Shown: positions 43,938-53,425 of the stretch, piece by piece
Layout of the letters: every line of letters starts with the position of its first letter
How positions within the stretch are numbered: the first letter of the stretch is position 1
Assembly: GCF_019204025.1 (NCBI RefSeq)
Contig: NZ_JAGSPB010000001.1
Coordinates: 682,001-746,000 of the forward strand
Direction of reading: 5' to 3'
DNA length: 64,000 nucleotides
Source: Erythrobacter ani
GTDB lineage: Bacteria > Pseudomonadota > Alphaproteobacteria > Sphingomonadales > Sphingomonadaceae
Position numbers and translations under genes: made by a program
The notes under the pieces: model-generated
The model's database searches: none
Told to the model about the DNA's origin: nothing
What the model saw: only the letters and a program-made list of their open reading frames with translations

Positions 43938-44618
43938 TCAGAACGGCTTCACATTGCCCAGAAACGCGGTGATCAGCAGCAGGACGTAGACCGCCCAGAC
44001 CCAGATGCGGGTCTTGTCCATCGTCTTGCGCAACGGGACCTCGGTCTCATCGCTCGATCCCTGCTCAAGCACTGCCGTAAGCTGCGCGCCCACCGGTTTG
44101 AAGCTGACATCGATCATGATCGCGGCCACAAAAATGAGGCCGAACATCAGCGCTTTCCACGCAAGCCAATCGGGCGTCAGCGGAGCATCGATCAACAGGC
44201 TCTGCCCGCCAAGCCATAGGTAAAATCCACCGATGAGCCAGCGCAGCCAGCCCTCGATCCGGCGGTTGCGCGCCGCGCGCGGGGTCTGGTCGTGCCAGTG
44301 CGAATCCCACACCAGCGCCAGCCAGAACACCCCGACGACCCACGCTCCGACAAGCAGCCAAACCGGCACATCCCACCAATTTCCAAGGTCCACCACGCTC
44401 AGCGACAAGGGCACCATCAGCGCCCAGGCGCTGCGCGGAACCATGTCGATTTCCACCAGCAGCTTGAGCAAAGCGATACGCTGTTCGAGCGTGTAATCCT
44501 CGCGCCGGCGGAAATGCTGACCCAGCACGAACACACCGACATCCGCGCCCAGCCACAGCACGAACAGTAGCAAATGCGCATAGACCAGCGCAGGATAAGC
44601 GAGACCGGAAAATTCCAT
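43938..44618 (-). CDS. integral membrane protein of unknown function
   Basis: This 226-residue protein has about six hydrophobic segments (ALVYAHLLLFVLWLGADVGVFVLG first, WAVYVLLLITAFLG last). No family is recognised with confidence. ATG 44618 follows GAAAGGG; longer starts would run through the operator pair. It diverges from the TonB-led operon, with TGTCCGGACA at 44679-44688 upstream of it. It may be a transport accessory or a CopD-like membrane protein, which is speculative. Confidence 0.7.
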   Translation of the reverse strand: MEFSGLAYPALVYAHLLLFVLWLGADVGVFVLGQHFRRREDYTLEQRIALLKLLVEIDMVPRSAWALMVPLSLSVVDLGNWWDVPVWLLVGAWVVGVFWLALVWDSHWHDQTPRAARNRRIEGWLRWLIGGFYLWLGGQSLLIDAPLTPDWLAWKALMFGLIFVAAIMIDVSFKPVGAQLTAVLEQGSSDETEVPLRKTMDKTRIWVWAVYVLLLITAFLGNVKPF

Positions 44619-44678
44619 TTCAGCCCTTTCGCAAAAGTGTTGCGTCAAGATCACGCAAAGCGACACTTTCATGCAAGA

Positions 44679-44688
44679 TGTCCGGACA
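44679..44688. promoter_or_regulatory. TGTCCGGACA site 5
   Basis: A 10-bp core (context GATGTCCGGACAAAT) lies 60 bp upstream of the membrane-protein ATG. It forms a pair with site 6, 30 bp away, with centres 42 bp apart. The same one-strong, one-weak arrangement appears at 40135/40177. Confidence 0.65.
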
Positions 44689-44704
44689 AATTGCATCTCT
44701 GCGC

Positions 44705-44735
44705 TTGACAAGCAAGCATTTGTCCGGACAAATTT
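44705..44735 (+). promoter_or_regulatory. candidate promoter of the TonB-led operon, overlapped by site 6
   Basis: A perfect -35 hexamer TTGACA (44705-44710) is followed 17 bp later by a weak -10 (ACAAAT, 44728-44733). The palindrome ATTTGTCCGGACAAAT (44718-44733) fills the spacer and -10, so a bound protein would block polymerase. This supports a repressor role. Confidence 0.45.
44718..44733. promoter_or_regulatory. ATTTGTCCGGACAAAT palindrome, site 6
   Basis: A perfect 16-bp palindrome, identical to site 2, lies 75 bp upstream of the TonB receptor ATG. Confidence 0.75.
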
Positions 44736-44807
44736 GAAAAGCAGGACTGAAGCAGCGGACCGTCACAAGGCGGCCGATCTCGAAACAGGGTTTAGGAGCT
44801 CATCGCA

Positions 44808-47372
44808 ATGAAACTGCAGATCCCGACGAAGCTGGCGCTTGCCGGCATGACTTCCGCTTTCGCGCTTGCTGCCATGCCGGGCACGGCATTTGCGCAGGAC
44901 GCGGACACCGATGACTCCGCCGATGAACAGTCAGGTGTTTCGACGATCATCGTCACCGCACAGCGCCGTGAGGAAAGCGTGCAGGATGTGCCGATCGCCA
45001 TCACCGCTTTCGGTCAGGAAGAGCTGGAGCGCCGGGGGATCGCCAACGCGCTGGAGGTGGCGCAATTCGTGCCCAACCTTGTCGGCCTGAACAACACCGG
45101 GCTCGGCACGGCGAACTCGTACTTTCTGCGCGGTATCGGCAACACCGAATCGATCGCGACCTTCGACCCGCCGATCGGCACCTATGTCGATGACATTTAT
45201 CTGGCGCGTCAGAACGCCAACAACCTGTCGCTGTTCGACGTGAATCGCGTCGAGGTGCTGCGCGGTCCGCAGGGCACCTTGTTCGGGCGGAACACGACCG
45301 GCGGCGCGATCAGCGTTGTCATGAACGAGCCGGGTGATGAGTTCGGTGGCTATGCCGAAATCGGCTATGGCAGCTTCGATAACAAACTCGCCCGCGCCTC
45401 GCTCGATCTGCCACTGGCGGACAGTCTCGCCATCAAGGTGTCGGGTTACTGGCACGACGATGATGGCTATGCGATCAACAACTTGACCGGCGAGCGCACC
45501 AACGAAAACGATGGCTGGGGCGTGCGCCTCGGCATTCGCGGCGAATTGTCGGACTCCGCGCGCTGGACTGGTTCCTACATCCACACGTTCGCCGATGCTG
45601 GAAACATCCTGAATTTCGATTGCGATCCGACCAACCCGGCCAATTGTGACGGACGCTTCGTTTCTACGGGTCTGACCGAAGACAGCACCTTCAACAGCCC
45701 GGTGTTCGGTCCGCTGCTGGCAGGCGCGAAAAACGAATTCGGGCTGGGCAACGAAACGACGATGGATTTCGTGTCTTCCAATTTCGAATTCGAGCTGTCG
45801 CCAGACTGGTCGGTCAACATCATCACCGGACTGGTCGATGTAAACCAGCAATTCGCAATCGACTTCGCCGATGGTCGCGGCCTGCCGAGCATCGGAAACC
45901 CCGTGCCGCCCGTCACAGGCTTTACCTTTGGTGGCTTCACCATCGCCAATGATGGCGACCACACGCAGTTCACCCAGGAGATCAAGTTCAACGGATCGAT
46001 CGCCGACGGCCTGATCAATCTGGTCGGGGGGGTCTATTACTTCTTCGAGGACAACCGGACAGACTTTGGCGATATCTTCTCGCTCAATCTCGGCCCTGGC
46101 CCGTTCGCACCGCCTGACGGCTTCCCGCTGGTCCTGGCCGACCGCATCCTCGACAACACAACCGAGGCATGGGCGGCATATCTGCAGGGCGATCTGAATA
46201 TCACCGACCGGCTTACGCTGACTGCTGGCATCCGCTTCACCGACGAGGAAAAGTCGTTCGATATCCGCGACAATCGCCCGCGTCTGGGCGGGGGTCTGTG
46301 TCAGGCAGCGGCGCAGTTCGGACCTTCGACCTGCATCGACACGGCTAACCTTGTCGCGACCAACGGCGTTGCGATCCCGACCGAGCAATCGGTCGACATC
46401 TTCACGCCGCGCTTCGCGATCAATTACGATCTGACCGACGATATCCTGCTGTTTGCTTCGGCCACACGCGGGTTTAAATCGGGTGGCTGGAACGCGCGCG
46501 GCACTTCGCCTTCCGAATTGCTGCCGTTCGGGCCGGAGATCGCGTGGAGCTACGAAGCGGGTTTCAAATCGGAACTGTTCAACAATGCGGTGCGCCTGAA
46601 TGTCACGGCGTTCCTCCTCGATGTGGACGGACTTCAGACCCCATCCGCATTCATCCGGGATGATGGCTCGCTGGCCTTCCTCACCCGCAACTTCGCCGAT
46701 TATCGCAACCGCGGTATCGAGGTCGAGCTGACTACGGTGCCGATCGACGGGCTGAACCTGTTCGCCTCGCTCGGGTACCAGGATGACAATTACAGGATCG
46801 ACCAGAACGCTCCGGCGCTTGACGAATTCGGCGTGCAATCGGTCGCCGCCCAGCAAGCCGCTTGTCTTGCGCAGCTTGCAGGCGGGCTGATCCCGAACGC
46901 GACCGGTGCTGACAACGCGGCGGCCTGCGGGGTCGGCATCGTCGCGCCTGATGGATCGATCGCAGAGCCGGTTCGCACACCCGACCTCACCATCGCGGTC
47001 GGCGGCAGCTACGATATCGAGTTCGGCGACCTCACGCTGACGCCGTCGGCCAACGCCAACTGGCGCAATGACAGCGAAGTGGGGACCAGCGAGCTGACCC
47101 TGTTCGACCAGCCGATAACCGGGCCTTCGGGCACGGTCTTCCCGACCAACACGCTTGGCCTGGGCGATCCGATCGACCCGGCTTCGGGTTCGTTCAGCCC
47201 ATCGCGCTTCATCTTCAACGCAGGTCTCACGCTCAGCCATATGGGCGGCTGGTCGCTGATTGCCGAATGCCGCAACTGCTTCGACGAGGAAGCGGTCGAG
47301 AGCGCGCTGGCAAACTTCAGCTATCTCAACCCGCCGCGCACCTGGATCGTCCGGGCAAAGTACGACTTCTGA
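44808..47372 (+). CDS. TonB-dependent outer-membrane receptor
   Basis: This 854-residue receptor has a signal peptide (KLQIPTKLALAGMTSAFALAAMPGTAFA), IIVTAQRREESVQDVP as TonB-box and plug start, YFLRGIGNTESIATFDPPIGTYVDDIYLARQ, VLRGPQGTLFGRNTTGGAIS, and a barrel ending in a C-terminal Phe. The ATG has AGGAG 9 nt upstream. It leads an eight-gene operon to 55311, so its ligand is probably the substrate of the oxidases and hydrolases that follow. Its stop overlaps the next start (TGATG). Confidence 0.95.
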   Translation: MKLQIPTKLALAGMTSAFALAAMPGTAFAQDADTDDSADEQSGVSTIIVTAQRREESVQDVPIAITAFGQEELERRGIANALEVAQFVPNLVGLNNTGLGTANSYFLRGIGNTESIATFDPPIGTYVDDIYLARQNANNLSLFDVNRVEVLRGPQGTLFGRNTTGGAISVVMNEPGDEFGGYAEIGYGSFDNKLARASLDLPLADSLAIKVSGYWHDDDGYAINNLTGERTNENDGWGVRLGIRGELSDSARWTGSYIHTFADAGNILNFDCDPTNPANCDGRFVSTGLTEDSTFNSPVFGPLLAGAKNEFGLGNETTMDFVSSNFEFELSPDWSVNIITGLVDVNQQFAIDFADGRGLPSIGNPVPPVTGFTFGGFTIANDGDHTQFTQEIKFNGSIADGLINLVGGVYYFFEDNRTDFGDIFSLNLGPGPFAPPDGFPLVLADRILDNTTEAWAAYLQGDLNITDRLTLTAGIRFTDEEKSFDIRDNRPRLGGGLCQAAAQFGPSTCIDTANLVATNGVAIPTEQSVDIFTPRFAINYDLTDDILLFASATRGFKSGGWNARGTSPSELLPFGPEIAWSYEAGFKSELFNNAVRLNVTAFLLDVDGLQTPSAFIRDDGSLAFLTRNFADYRNRGIEVELTTVPIDGLNLFASLGYQDDNYRIDQNAPALDEFGVQSVAAQQAACLAQLAGGLIPNATGADNAAACGVGIVAPDGSIAEPVRTPDLTIAVGGSYDIEFGDLTLTPSANANWRNDSEVGTSELTLFDQPITGPSGTVFPTNTLGLGDPIDPASGSFSPSRFIFNAGLTLSHMGGWSLIAECRNCFDEEAVESALANFSYLNPPRTWIVRAKYDF

Positions 47373-48442
47373 TGCGCGAGGCCGCTGCGGCGATACTTTT
47401 CGGGCTCACCGCAGCGGCCCCAACACTGGTCCACGCACTGGCGCATGCACCGGCTCCGGCATCGGGCGCATCGCAGGATGCCGTCTCATTCGGGCTGGAG
47501 CCGTGGAACGAGGCGCTGGTCAGCGTCACCGATCTGGATGAAAGCACAACGTGGCTGATCGAGGATGGCGATTGGCGAATTGTCGGCGCGGGCGCGGTTT
47601 CGCGTGCCGAGCTGGAATACTGGAAGCTACCGGCGAACATCTCTGGCATTTTCCGTAAGGTCTGCGCTGCAAAGGCGCAAACCGGCTGCATCCGCTTCGT
47701 CCGGTTCGACGGAGCTGAAAACCAACGTCCCATCCGCCTTGCCGCACGGCCATGGGATACAGGCGGCATCTTCTCGATCATGCTGCGAAGCGAGGATACG
47801 CAAGCGCTGTTCGACGCGGCAATCGCGCGCGGCTGGTGGGCGGAGAGCCAGCCCTACCGCTTCAGCTTCGGCGGCTCGGATCTCGTCAATGTCGTAGTAC
47901 GCGGGCCACATGGCGTGAATTACGCGCTCTACGAACGTGAAGCCCCGGCATTCACCGGTTTCCCAGTCGGCCCGCTCAGCCAGGCGTTCAACACGATGCG
48001 AATGGTGAAGGATCAGTCCGCCAGCATTGCGTGGTATCGCGATCTGCTTGGCCTGAAAGTGCTGTTCGATGCGCCCTTCACCGATCCTGAACCCCGCGCC
48101 AACAACTTCTCGGTCCCCGCCAATCTCGCGACCACGCTGACCCGCCGCGCCGCTGTGGTCCAGCCGGAGCTACCCGGTGAGGACGGGCGGATCGAGCTGA
48201 TGGAGTTCGAAGGCTTCGAAGGCCGCGATTACTCGCAATTCGCCTCGCCGCCCAATCTCGGGATTATCTCTGTGCGTTATCCGGTCGGCGAGCTCGACGC
48301 CTATCGCGCCATGCTCGAACAGCGAGGCCTCGCGCCCGAATATTCCGCCAGCGATGTGCCAGTATCCGGGCTGGGCCTTGTCGATTTGATGGCGGTACGC
48401 GATCCTGACGGCAATCTGACGGAGTTTTACCATGCGGACTAG
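47372..48442 (+). CDS. VOC-superfamily protein with a predicted signal peptide
   Basis: This 356-residue protein starts with a short export signal (REAAAAILFGLTAAAPTLVHALAHA). Two VOC-like halves follow, seen best in RMVKDQSASIAWYRDLLGLKVLF and LVDLMAVRDPDGNLTEF. VOC proteins are usually cytoplasmic, so an exported one is unusual. The start overlaps the receptor stop (TGATG), and the end overlaps the Tat hydrolase gene by 11 bp. Its reaction is unknown. Confidence 0.78.
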   Translation: MREAAAAILFGLTAAAPTLVHALAHAPAPASGASQDAVSFGLEPWNEALVSVTDLDESTTWLIEDGDWRIVGAGAVSRAELEYWKLPANISGIFRKVCAAKAQTGCIRFVRFDGAENQRPIRLAARPWDTGGIFSIMLRSEDTQALFDAAIARGWWAESQPYRFSFGGSDLVNVVVRGPHGVNYALYEREAPAFTGFPVGPLSQAFNTMRMVKDQSASIAWYRDLLGLKVLFDAPFTDPEPRANNFSVPANLATTLTRRAAVVQPELPGEDGRIELMEFEGFEGRDYSQFASPPNLGIISVRYPVGELDAYRAMLEQRGLAPEYSASDVPVSGLGLVDLMAVRDPDGNLTEFYHAD

Positions 48443-49331
48443 CGGCGTGGATCGATCAGTTGTCGCCGCCACGGGACGGCGCGCCTTTCTGATGAGCGCG
48501 GCGGGCGCGATTTCGGCTGCCGCGCTGACCGGCGGAGCCACCAACCCGCTTGCTAGCGCCACGCTCCGCAAACGCGACATCGTCCTTGTCCACGGGGCGT
48601 GGCATGGCGGCTGGTGCTGGGAGATGGTGCGCGCGCTGCTCGAACCGGACGGCCACCGGGTGTTCACTCCGACCCTGCCCGGCCTCGCCGAACGCGCCGG
48701 CGAACTGACGCCGCAGATCGGCCTCGACACGCATATCGACGATGTGGTCGCGACGATCCTCGCTGAAGACCTCACCGATTTCGTGCTGTGCGGCCATTCC
48801 TATGGCGGCATGGTCATCACCGGGGTCGCCGACCGCTTGAAGGAGCGTGTCGCGCATATCGTCTATCTCGACGCCGCCCTGCCTAAAGACGGCGAGAGCA
48901 TGCTCAGCTACGGCGAACCTCGTCCGCAGGCCGCGATCGACGGCGCAACGGCGGCGATGCGCGGGCTGGCACCGGACGGATTGGCCATCGGCGTTTTCCC
49001 GCCCAGCGTGCTGGGCATCCCTGCCGGTCACCCGCGCCACGATTGGGTGGCCGAGCGGCTGACCCCGCACCCGCTCAAGACCTGGCTCGACCCGATCAAG
49101 CTTGCCAATGGCGGGCCGGAGGGTCTGGCGCAAACTTACATTCACTGCACCGATCCGGTGATGGCCCAAACCCAATTCCCATGGATCGCGAGCCAGGTTT
49201 CGAACGATCCGAGCTGGAATTATGCCGAGCTGAAAACCGGTCACGATGCGATGGTGACGGACCCCGAAGGCGTCGCGCAAATACTCCGCACTGCCGCCCG
49301 GACCGAAACCCTTCGCGAAGAGGGTGCATGA
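48432..49331 (+). CDS. Tat-exported alpha/beta hydrolase (EstA/SABP2-like)
   Basis: This 299-residue hydrolase has a twin-arginine signal (GRRAFLMSAAGAISAAAL), oxyanion motif VLVHGAWHGGWCW, nucleophile Ser123 in GHSYGG and a C-terminal TGHDAM histidine. It would cleave an ester or amide in the periplasm after folding in the cytoplasm. GGAG lies 8 nt upstream of the ATG, inside the VOC gene. Location and operon place it as an early step on the imported substrate. Confidence 0.88.
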   Translation: MRTSGVDRSVVAATGRRAFLMSAAGAISAAALTGGATNPLASATLRKRDIVLVHGAWHGGWCWEMVRALLEPDGHRVFTPTLPGLAERAGELTPQIGLDTHIDDVVATILAEDLTDFVLCGHSYGGMVITGVADRLKERVAHIVYLDAALPKDGESMLSYGEPRPQAAIDGATAAMRGLAPDGLAIGVFPPSVLGIPAGHPRHDWVAERLTPHPLKTWLDPIKLANGGPEGLAQTYIHCTDPVMAQTQFPWIASQVSNDPSWNYAELKTGHDAMVTDPEGVAQILRTAARTETLREEGA

Positions 49332-49368
49332 CGGCTATGCTCTGCCCAGCATCCACAGGAGAGACGTC

Positions 49369-50670
49369 TTGACGCCAGCAACCGCGCCACCGCCTGCACC
49401 CGAGGCTGGCGAATTCGCCAAGGGCTGGAAAGTCCTGTTGGCAGGCGTGCTGGGTGTCATGTGCGGCGCGTCTCCGATACCGTTCAACGTTATCGGGTTT
49501 ACCGCCGATCCGCTGCGCGCGGAGTTCGGCTGGAGCCAAACCGAAATCCTGCTTCCCATCACCATATTCGGCGTGATCGCGAGCCTGCTTGCGCCCGTAT
49601 TCGGCTGGATGGCCGACCGCTTCGGCGTGCGCCCGGTCGCTCTATGGTCGCTGTTCGCTTTCGGCCTGGCCTTCGCGGCGATCTCGCTGACACCGACCGC
49701 CGATGAGCGCTCGACCCTCTACATATATTACGCGTTCTGGATCGTTGTGGGCGTCGTCGGGATCGGATCGACCCCCGTCACATGGAGCCGCGCGATCAAT
49801 CTGTGGTTCTTCAAGAATCGCGGGCTGGCGCTCGGCATTCTACTGATGGGCACCAGCCTTGCGGCGATCATCGTGCCGCGCTTCGCAGTGTTCGTGATCG
49901 AGACCTATGGTTGGCGCTCGATGTTTGCGGCGGTGGGCATGTTCCCGCTTATCGCCCTTGCGATTGTATTCTTCCTGTTCCGCGAGCCGACCGTTGAAGA
50001 ACGGCCCAAGGCGATCGAAAGCGACAGTGGCAAGCTGACCGGCGTGTCGCTCGGCACCGCGCTGATGGATTATCGGTTCTGGCTGATCTGGCTCTCTATC
50101 GCAGCGATTGCCGGAGCGTTTGGCGGGGCGTTCATCAACATGCCCACCATCCTCGGCCTGCGCGGGGTCGAAGCTTCGACCGCCGCCAGCGTGATGGGCA
50201 TCCTTGGCATCGGTATCTTTGCCGGGCGGCTGATCACCGGCGCACTGCTCGACCGGTTCTGGCAGGGTTTCGTTGCCTTCCCGCTGCTCTGCCTGCCCGC
50301 TTTATCCGCCTGGCTGCTGCTGGGCGACACGATCACTTTCCCCATCGCCGCGCTGGCCGGGTTCCTGCTCGGCTTTGCGGCTGGCGCTGAAAGCGACCTG
50401 ATCGCGTACCTTACCGGGCGGTATTTCGGGATGGCCAATTACGGCAAAATCTACGGCATGCTTTACATGCCCTTCGGCCTGTTCTCCGCCGCCTCACCGG
50501 TGATCTACGCGCAGGTGTTCGACCGGACGGGGAGCTACGATCCGATCCTTGAGATCGCGATTTTCGTGTTCGTCGGAGGCGGCGCGTTGCTGCTGCTGCT
50601 AGGGCGCTATCCCGACGAATTTCCCGAGGCGGAAGACGAGATCCCCGTCCCAGAAATGGAGCCTGCCTGA
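49369..50670 (+). CDS. MFS transporter
   Basis: This 433-residue transporter has about 12 membrane segments and the MFS motif-A variant GWMADRFGVRP between segments 2 and 3. It probably moves the product of periplasmic processing across the inner membrane (direction inferred). I chose TTG 49369 because AGGAGAG lies 6 nt upstream; the ATG at 49324 overlaps the preceding gene and lacks a site. Its stop overlaps the next ATG (TGATG). Confidence 0.9.
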   Translation: MTPATAPPPAPEAGEFAKGWKVLLAGVLGVMCGASPIPFNVIGFTADPLRAEFGWSQTEILLPITIFGVIASLLAPVFGWMADRFGVRPVALWSLFAFGLAFAAISLTPTADERSTLYIYYAFWIVVGVVGIGSTPVTWSRAINLWFFKNRGLALGILLMGTSLAAIIVPRFAVFVIETYGWRSMFAAVGMFPLIALAIVFFLFREPTVEERPKAIESDSGKLTGVSLGTALMDYRFWLIWLSIAAIAGAFGGAFINMPTILGLRGVEASTAASVMGILGIGIFAGRLITGALLDRFWQGFVAFPLLCLPALSAWLLLGDTITFPIAALAGFLLGFAAGAESDLIAYLTGRYFGMANYGKIYGMLYMPFGLFSAASPVIYAQVFDRTGSYDPILEIAIFVFVGGGALLLLLGRYPDEFPEAEDEIPVPEMEPA

Positions 50671-52226
50671 TGGCTACTCTTGCAACCCCCTCGCCCGACC
50701 TCGCTCAGGCGCTGTCTGCCTCCGGAGCCGAAGTGCTCACCGACGAAGCGAGCCTTAATTTCTACGCGCACGATATTTACGACCGCGGCGCAGACCTTGC
50801 CGCCGTTGTCCGGCCCAAGGACACGGATCAACTGGCCGCCGCTGTCAAAGCCGCGACCGATGCCGGGCACCCAGTGGCCCCGCGCGGCGGCGGGATGAGC
50901 TACACCGCAGGCTACACGCAGGATCAGGCGGGCGCTGTCCTGTTCGACCTCGCGCAGCTGAACCGCGTGCTCGACGTCGACCATGTCTCGATGACCGTCA
51001 CGGTAGAGGCCGGATGCACCTGGGCGGCCTTGCGTGAGCGGCTTGCCCACCACGGGCTGCGCACCCCAATGTGGGGCACGCTTTCGGGCCTCAAGGCCAG
51101 TATCGGTGGCGGGATGAGCCAGAACGGCATTTTCTGGGGCACCGGGCGCTATGGCTCGGCGGTGCAAAGCTGCACTGCGCTCGAAGTGGTGCTGGCGGAT
51201 GGCACCTTGCTCAACACCGGCAAGAAGCACACCCGCCCCTATGGCCCCGATCTGACCGGGCTGTTTCTGGGTGACACCGGCGCGTTGGGGATCAAGGCGA
51301 CGGTCACGCTCAAGCTGATCCCCGAAGCAGACTTCCACGGCTATGCCAGTTTCGCCTTCGACGACGCGGCCAGCTGGTTCGCCGCCTCCAGCGCGATCGA
51401 ACGGCGCGGAATCGCAACCGAATGCTTCGGTTTCGACCCCTATCTCAACGCGATCCGGATGAAGCGCGACAGCCTGACCAGCGATGCCAAGCAATTGGTC
51501 GGTATGATGAAGCAACAGGGCGGCATGCTGAAGGCGCTGAAAGAAGGCGCCAAGGTCGTCGCCGCCGGACGCGATTTCCTGAAAGACGCGAACTTCTCGC
51601 TGCATGTGTTGGCCGAGGGACGCATTCAGGCCGCAGCCGATGCCGATATAGAGATCGCCCGGCAACTGGTCGCGCATTATGGCGGGCGCGAGGTCGAAAA
51701 CACGATTCCCAAGATCATCCGCGCCAATCCCTTCGGGCCTTTGAATTCGATCCTTGGTCCTGATGGCGAGCGCTGGGCACCGATCCACGGCCTTGTCTCG
51801 CATGGCCGATCCGCCGAATGTTTCGCAGCGTTCGAAGCTTTGTTTGCCGAGCATGCCGAGGCGATGGACCAGCTTGGTGTGCACTACGGTACGTTGATCG
51901 CCACCGTGGGCGGTGCGGGTATGGTGATCGAGCCGTGCCTCTACTGGCCCGATGCGCACAACCCGTTGATCGAGGACACAATCGAGAAAGCGCACCTCAA
52001 GAAGCTGCCGAAGCTGGAAACCAACAAAGAGGCTTGGGCGCTTACAAAAACGCTCAAACAGCGGATCGTCGATATCTTCTTCGAGCACGACGCCGCGCAT
52101 TTTCAGATCGGGCGAACATATCGCTATCGCGATAGTCTGGAGCCGCGCGCCGATGCTCTGTTGAAAGCCGCCAAGGCCGAACTCGATCCGCGCGGGTTGA
52201 TGAATCCGGGATCGCTGGGACTATAG
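50670..52226 (+). CDS. FAD-linked oxidase/dehydrogenase (VAO/PCMH fold)
   Basis: This 518-residue flavoenzyme has the PCMH FAD-binding domain (VVRPKDTDQLAAAVKAA, PRGGGMSYTAGYT, TVEAGCTWAALRERL, GLFLGDTGALGIKATVTL). The C-terminal ARGL-type ending is DPRGLMNPGSLGL. Relatives oxidise phenolic side chains, 2-hydroxyacids or alditols; the substrate is open. It overlaps the MFS gene and abuts the degenerate nitrilase gene. Confidence 0.9.
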   Translation: MATLATPSPDLAQALSASGAEVLTDEASLNFYAHDIYDRGADLAAVVRPKDTDQLAAAVKAATDAGHPVAPRGGGMSYTAGYTQDQAGAVLFDLAQLNRVLDVDHVSMTVTVEAGCTWAALRERLAHHGLRTPMWGTLSGLKASIGGGMSQNGIFWGTGRYGSAVQSCTALEVVLADGTLLNTGKKHTRPYGPDLTGLFLGDTGALGIKATVTLKLIPEADFHGYASFAFDDAASWFAASSAIERRGIATECFGFDPYLNAIRMKRDSLTSDAKQLVGMMKQQGGMLKALKEGAKVVAAGRDFLKDANFSLHVLAEGRIQAAADADIEIARQLVAHYGGREVENTIPKIIRANPFGPLNSILGPDGERWAPIHGLVSHGRSAECFAAFEALFAEHAEAMDQLGVHYGTLIATVGGAGMVIEPCLYWPDAHNPLIEDTIEKAHLKKLPKLETNKEAWALTKTLKQRIVDIFFEHDAAHFQIGRTYRYRDSLEPRADALLKAAKAELDPRGLMNPGSLGL

Positions 52227-53384
52227 ATGACGCTGGAGCTCGATCGCAGGCGGGCACTCGCCGCCGGAGCCTGCGCCGCCATCGCCGCGCATGCGCCGCT
52301 TGGGGCAGCTGAAGGGGACAATGTGACAGACACTTCGAATTATTCCGCGATTGCGATGCAGCTGACCGCGAGATCGCTGGAGCAGCTGCCCGACACCGGC
52401 GCCGCCCGTGCCGCGATCCTCGAACATATCGGAGAGATCGAAGCGCCGATCCGCACCAGCTCGATTTTCGTCGCGCAATATTCGGGCAAGCCAGTGAAGC
52501 TCGCGGTGTTGCCGGAATATCTGTTCACATCCTATCCGGGGCGCATCTCGATCCCCGGCTTTGCCGAACGGGTGGGCTTTGCTGCCGATGGCCCGGAATA
52601 CGAAGCGCTCGGGGGCGTCGCGCAGCGGCTCGGCATGTTCGTCGCGGGCAATGCCTATGAGACCGATGCAGCTTTCCCCGATTTCTATTTCCAGACCTGC
52701 TTCATCGTCGCGCCATCGGGCAATGTGGTGCTGCGCTATCGGCGATTGCTCTCGATGTTCGCGCCCAGCCCGCACGATGTGTGGGAGGCTTATCTCGACA
52801 AATACGGCCTCGAAGGGGTGTTCCCCGTCGCGCGCACCGAGATCGGCAACCTTGCCGCGATTGCGAGCGAGGAAGTGCTCTACCCGGAGATCGCAAGAGC
52901 ATTGGCCCTGCGCGGCGCGGAAGTGTTCTGCCATTCCTCGTCCGAAGTCGGCTCGCCGATCGCCACCAACAAGGATATCGCCAAACAGGCCCGCGCATTC
53001 GAAAACCTTGCTTATGTCGTGTCAGCCAACACCGCCGGGATCAGCGGGACGGCGATGCCGCTTTCGAGCGCCGAGGGGAACAGCCAGGTGGTCGACTGGA
53101 AGGGCAACGTTATCGCGCAATCGGGCGACGGCGAGACCTTCACCGCCTTCGCTCCTATCGACCTTGGCGCATTGCGAGAGGCTCGCCGCACTCCGGCGAT
53201 GACCAACTACCTCGCACGCCAGCGCCCCGCACTCTTCGCCGAGGCCTACGCCGCCGCTGCCGAGCCGTTCCGCGGCCCGGACGGCATGATGCAGGATGGT
53301 GCGCCGTCGATCCCCGAGCGCGACTATTTCCGCCGCGCGCAGGCCGAAGTGATCGAGCGGCTCGATAAATCCGGAGTGATCTGA
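52227..53384 (+). CDS. exported nitrilase-superfamily protein lacking catalytic Cys and Lys
   Basis: This 385-residue protein has a twin-arginine-like signal (DRRRALAAGACAAIAAHAPLG) and a carbon-nitrogen hydrolase fold. The Glu of the triad is kept (Glu97, VLPEYLF). The Lys motif YRK reads YRR (Arg173), and the Cys motif ICxE reads IASE (Ala213). Nitrilase chemistry needs the Cys, so this is probably a binding protein or does other chemistry. The gene is intact, starts directly after the oxidase stop and has normal codon use, so it is not a decaying pseudogene. Confidence 0.82.
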   Translation: MTLELDRRRALAAGACAAIAAHAPLGAAEGDNVTDTSNYSAIAMQLTARSLEQLPDTGAARAAILEHIGEIEAPIRTSSIFVAQYSGKPVKLAVLPEYLFTSYPGRISIPGFAERVGFAADGPEYEALGGVAQRLGMFVAGNAYETDAAFPDFYFQTCFIVAPSGNVVLRYRRLLSMFAPSPHDVWEAYLDKYGLEGVFPVARTEIGNLAAIASEEVLYPEIARALALRGAEVFCHSSSEVGSPIATNKDIAKQARAFENLAYVVSANTAGISGTAMPLSSAEGNSQVVDWKGNVIAQSGDGETFTAFAPIDLGALREARRTPAMTNYLARQRPALFAEAYAAAAEPFRGPDGMMQDGAPSIPERDYFRRAQAEVIERLDKSGVI

Positions 53385-53425
53385 TGGAGCAGCAACGATG
53401 AGAGATCGTCCATGAGGCACCGCCC

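Noticed and set aside
44931-47240. A 769-codon open frame antisense to the TonB receptor
   Set aside because: It is an echo of high GC third-position bias. It has no ribosome site, no domain, and the opposite frame is a textbook receptor.
50607-52100. A 497-codon antisense frame over the FAD oxidase gene
   Set aside because: The forward frame has clear PCMH motifs and operon overlaps. The reverse frame is His/Arg-rich shadow.
53360-53385. Further TCCGGA-containing sequences (near 50720 and 53369) as operator copies
   Set aside because: They lie inside coding sequence and lack the TTGT/ACAA flanks.
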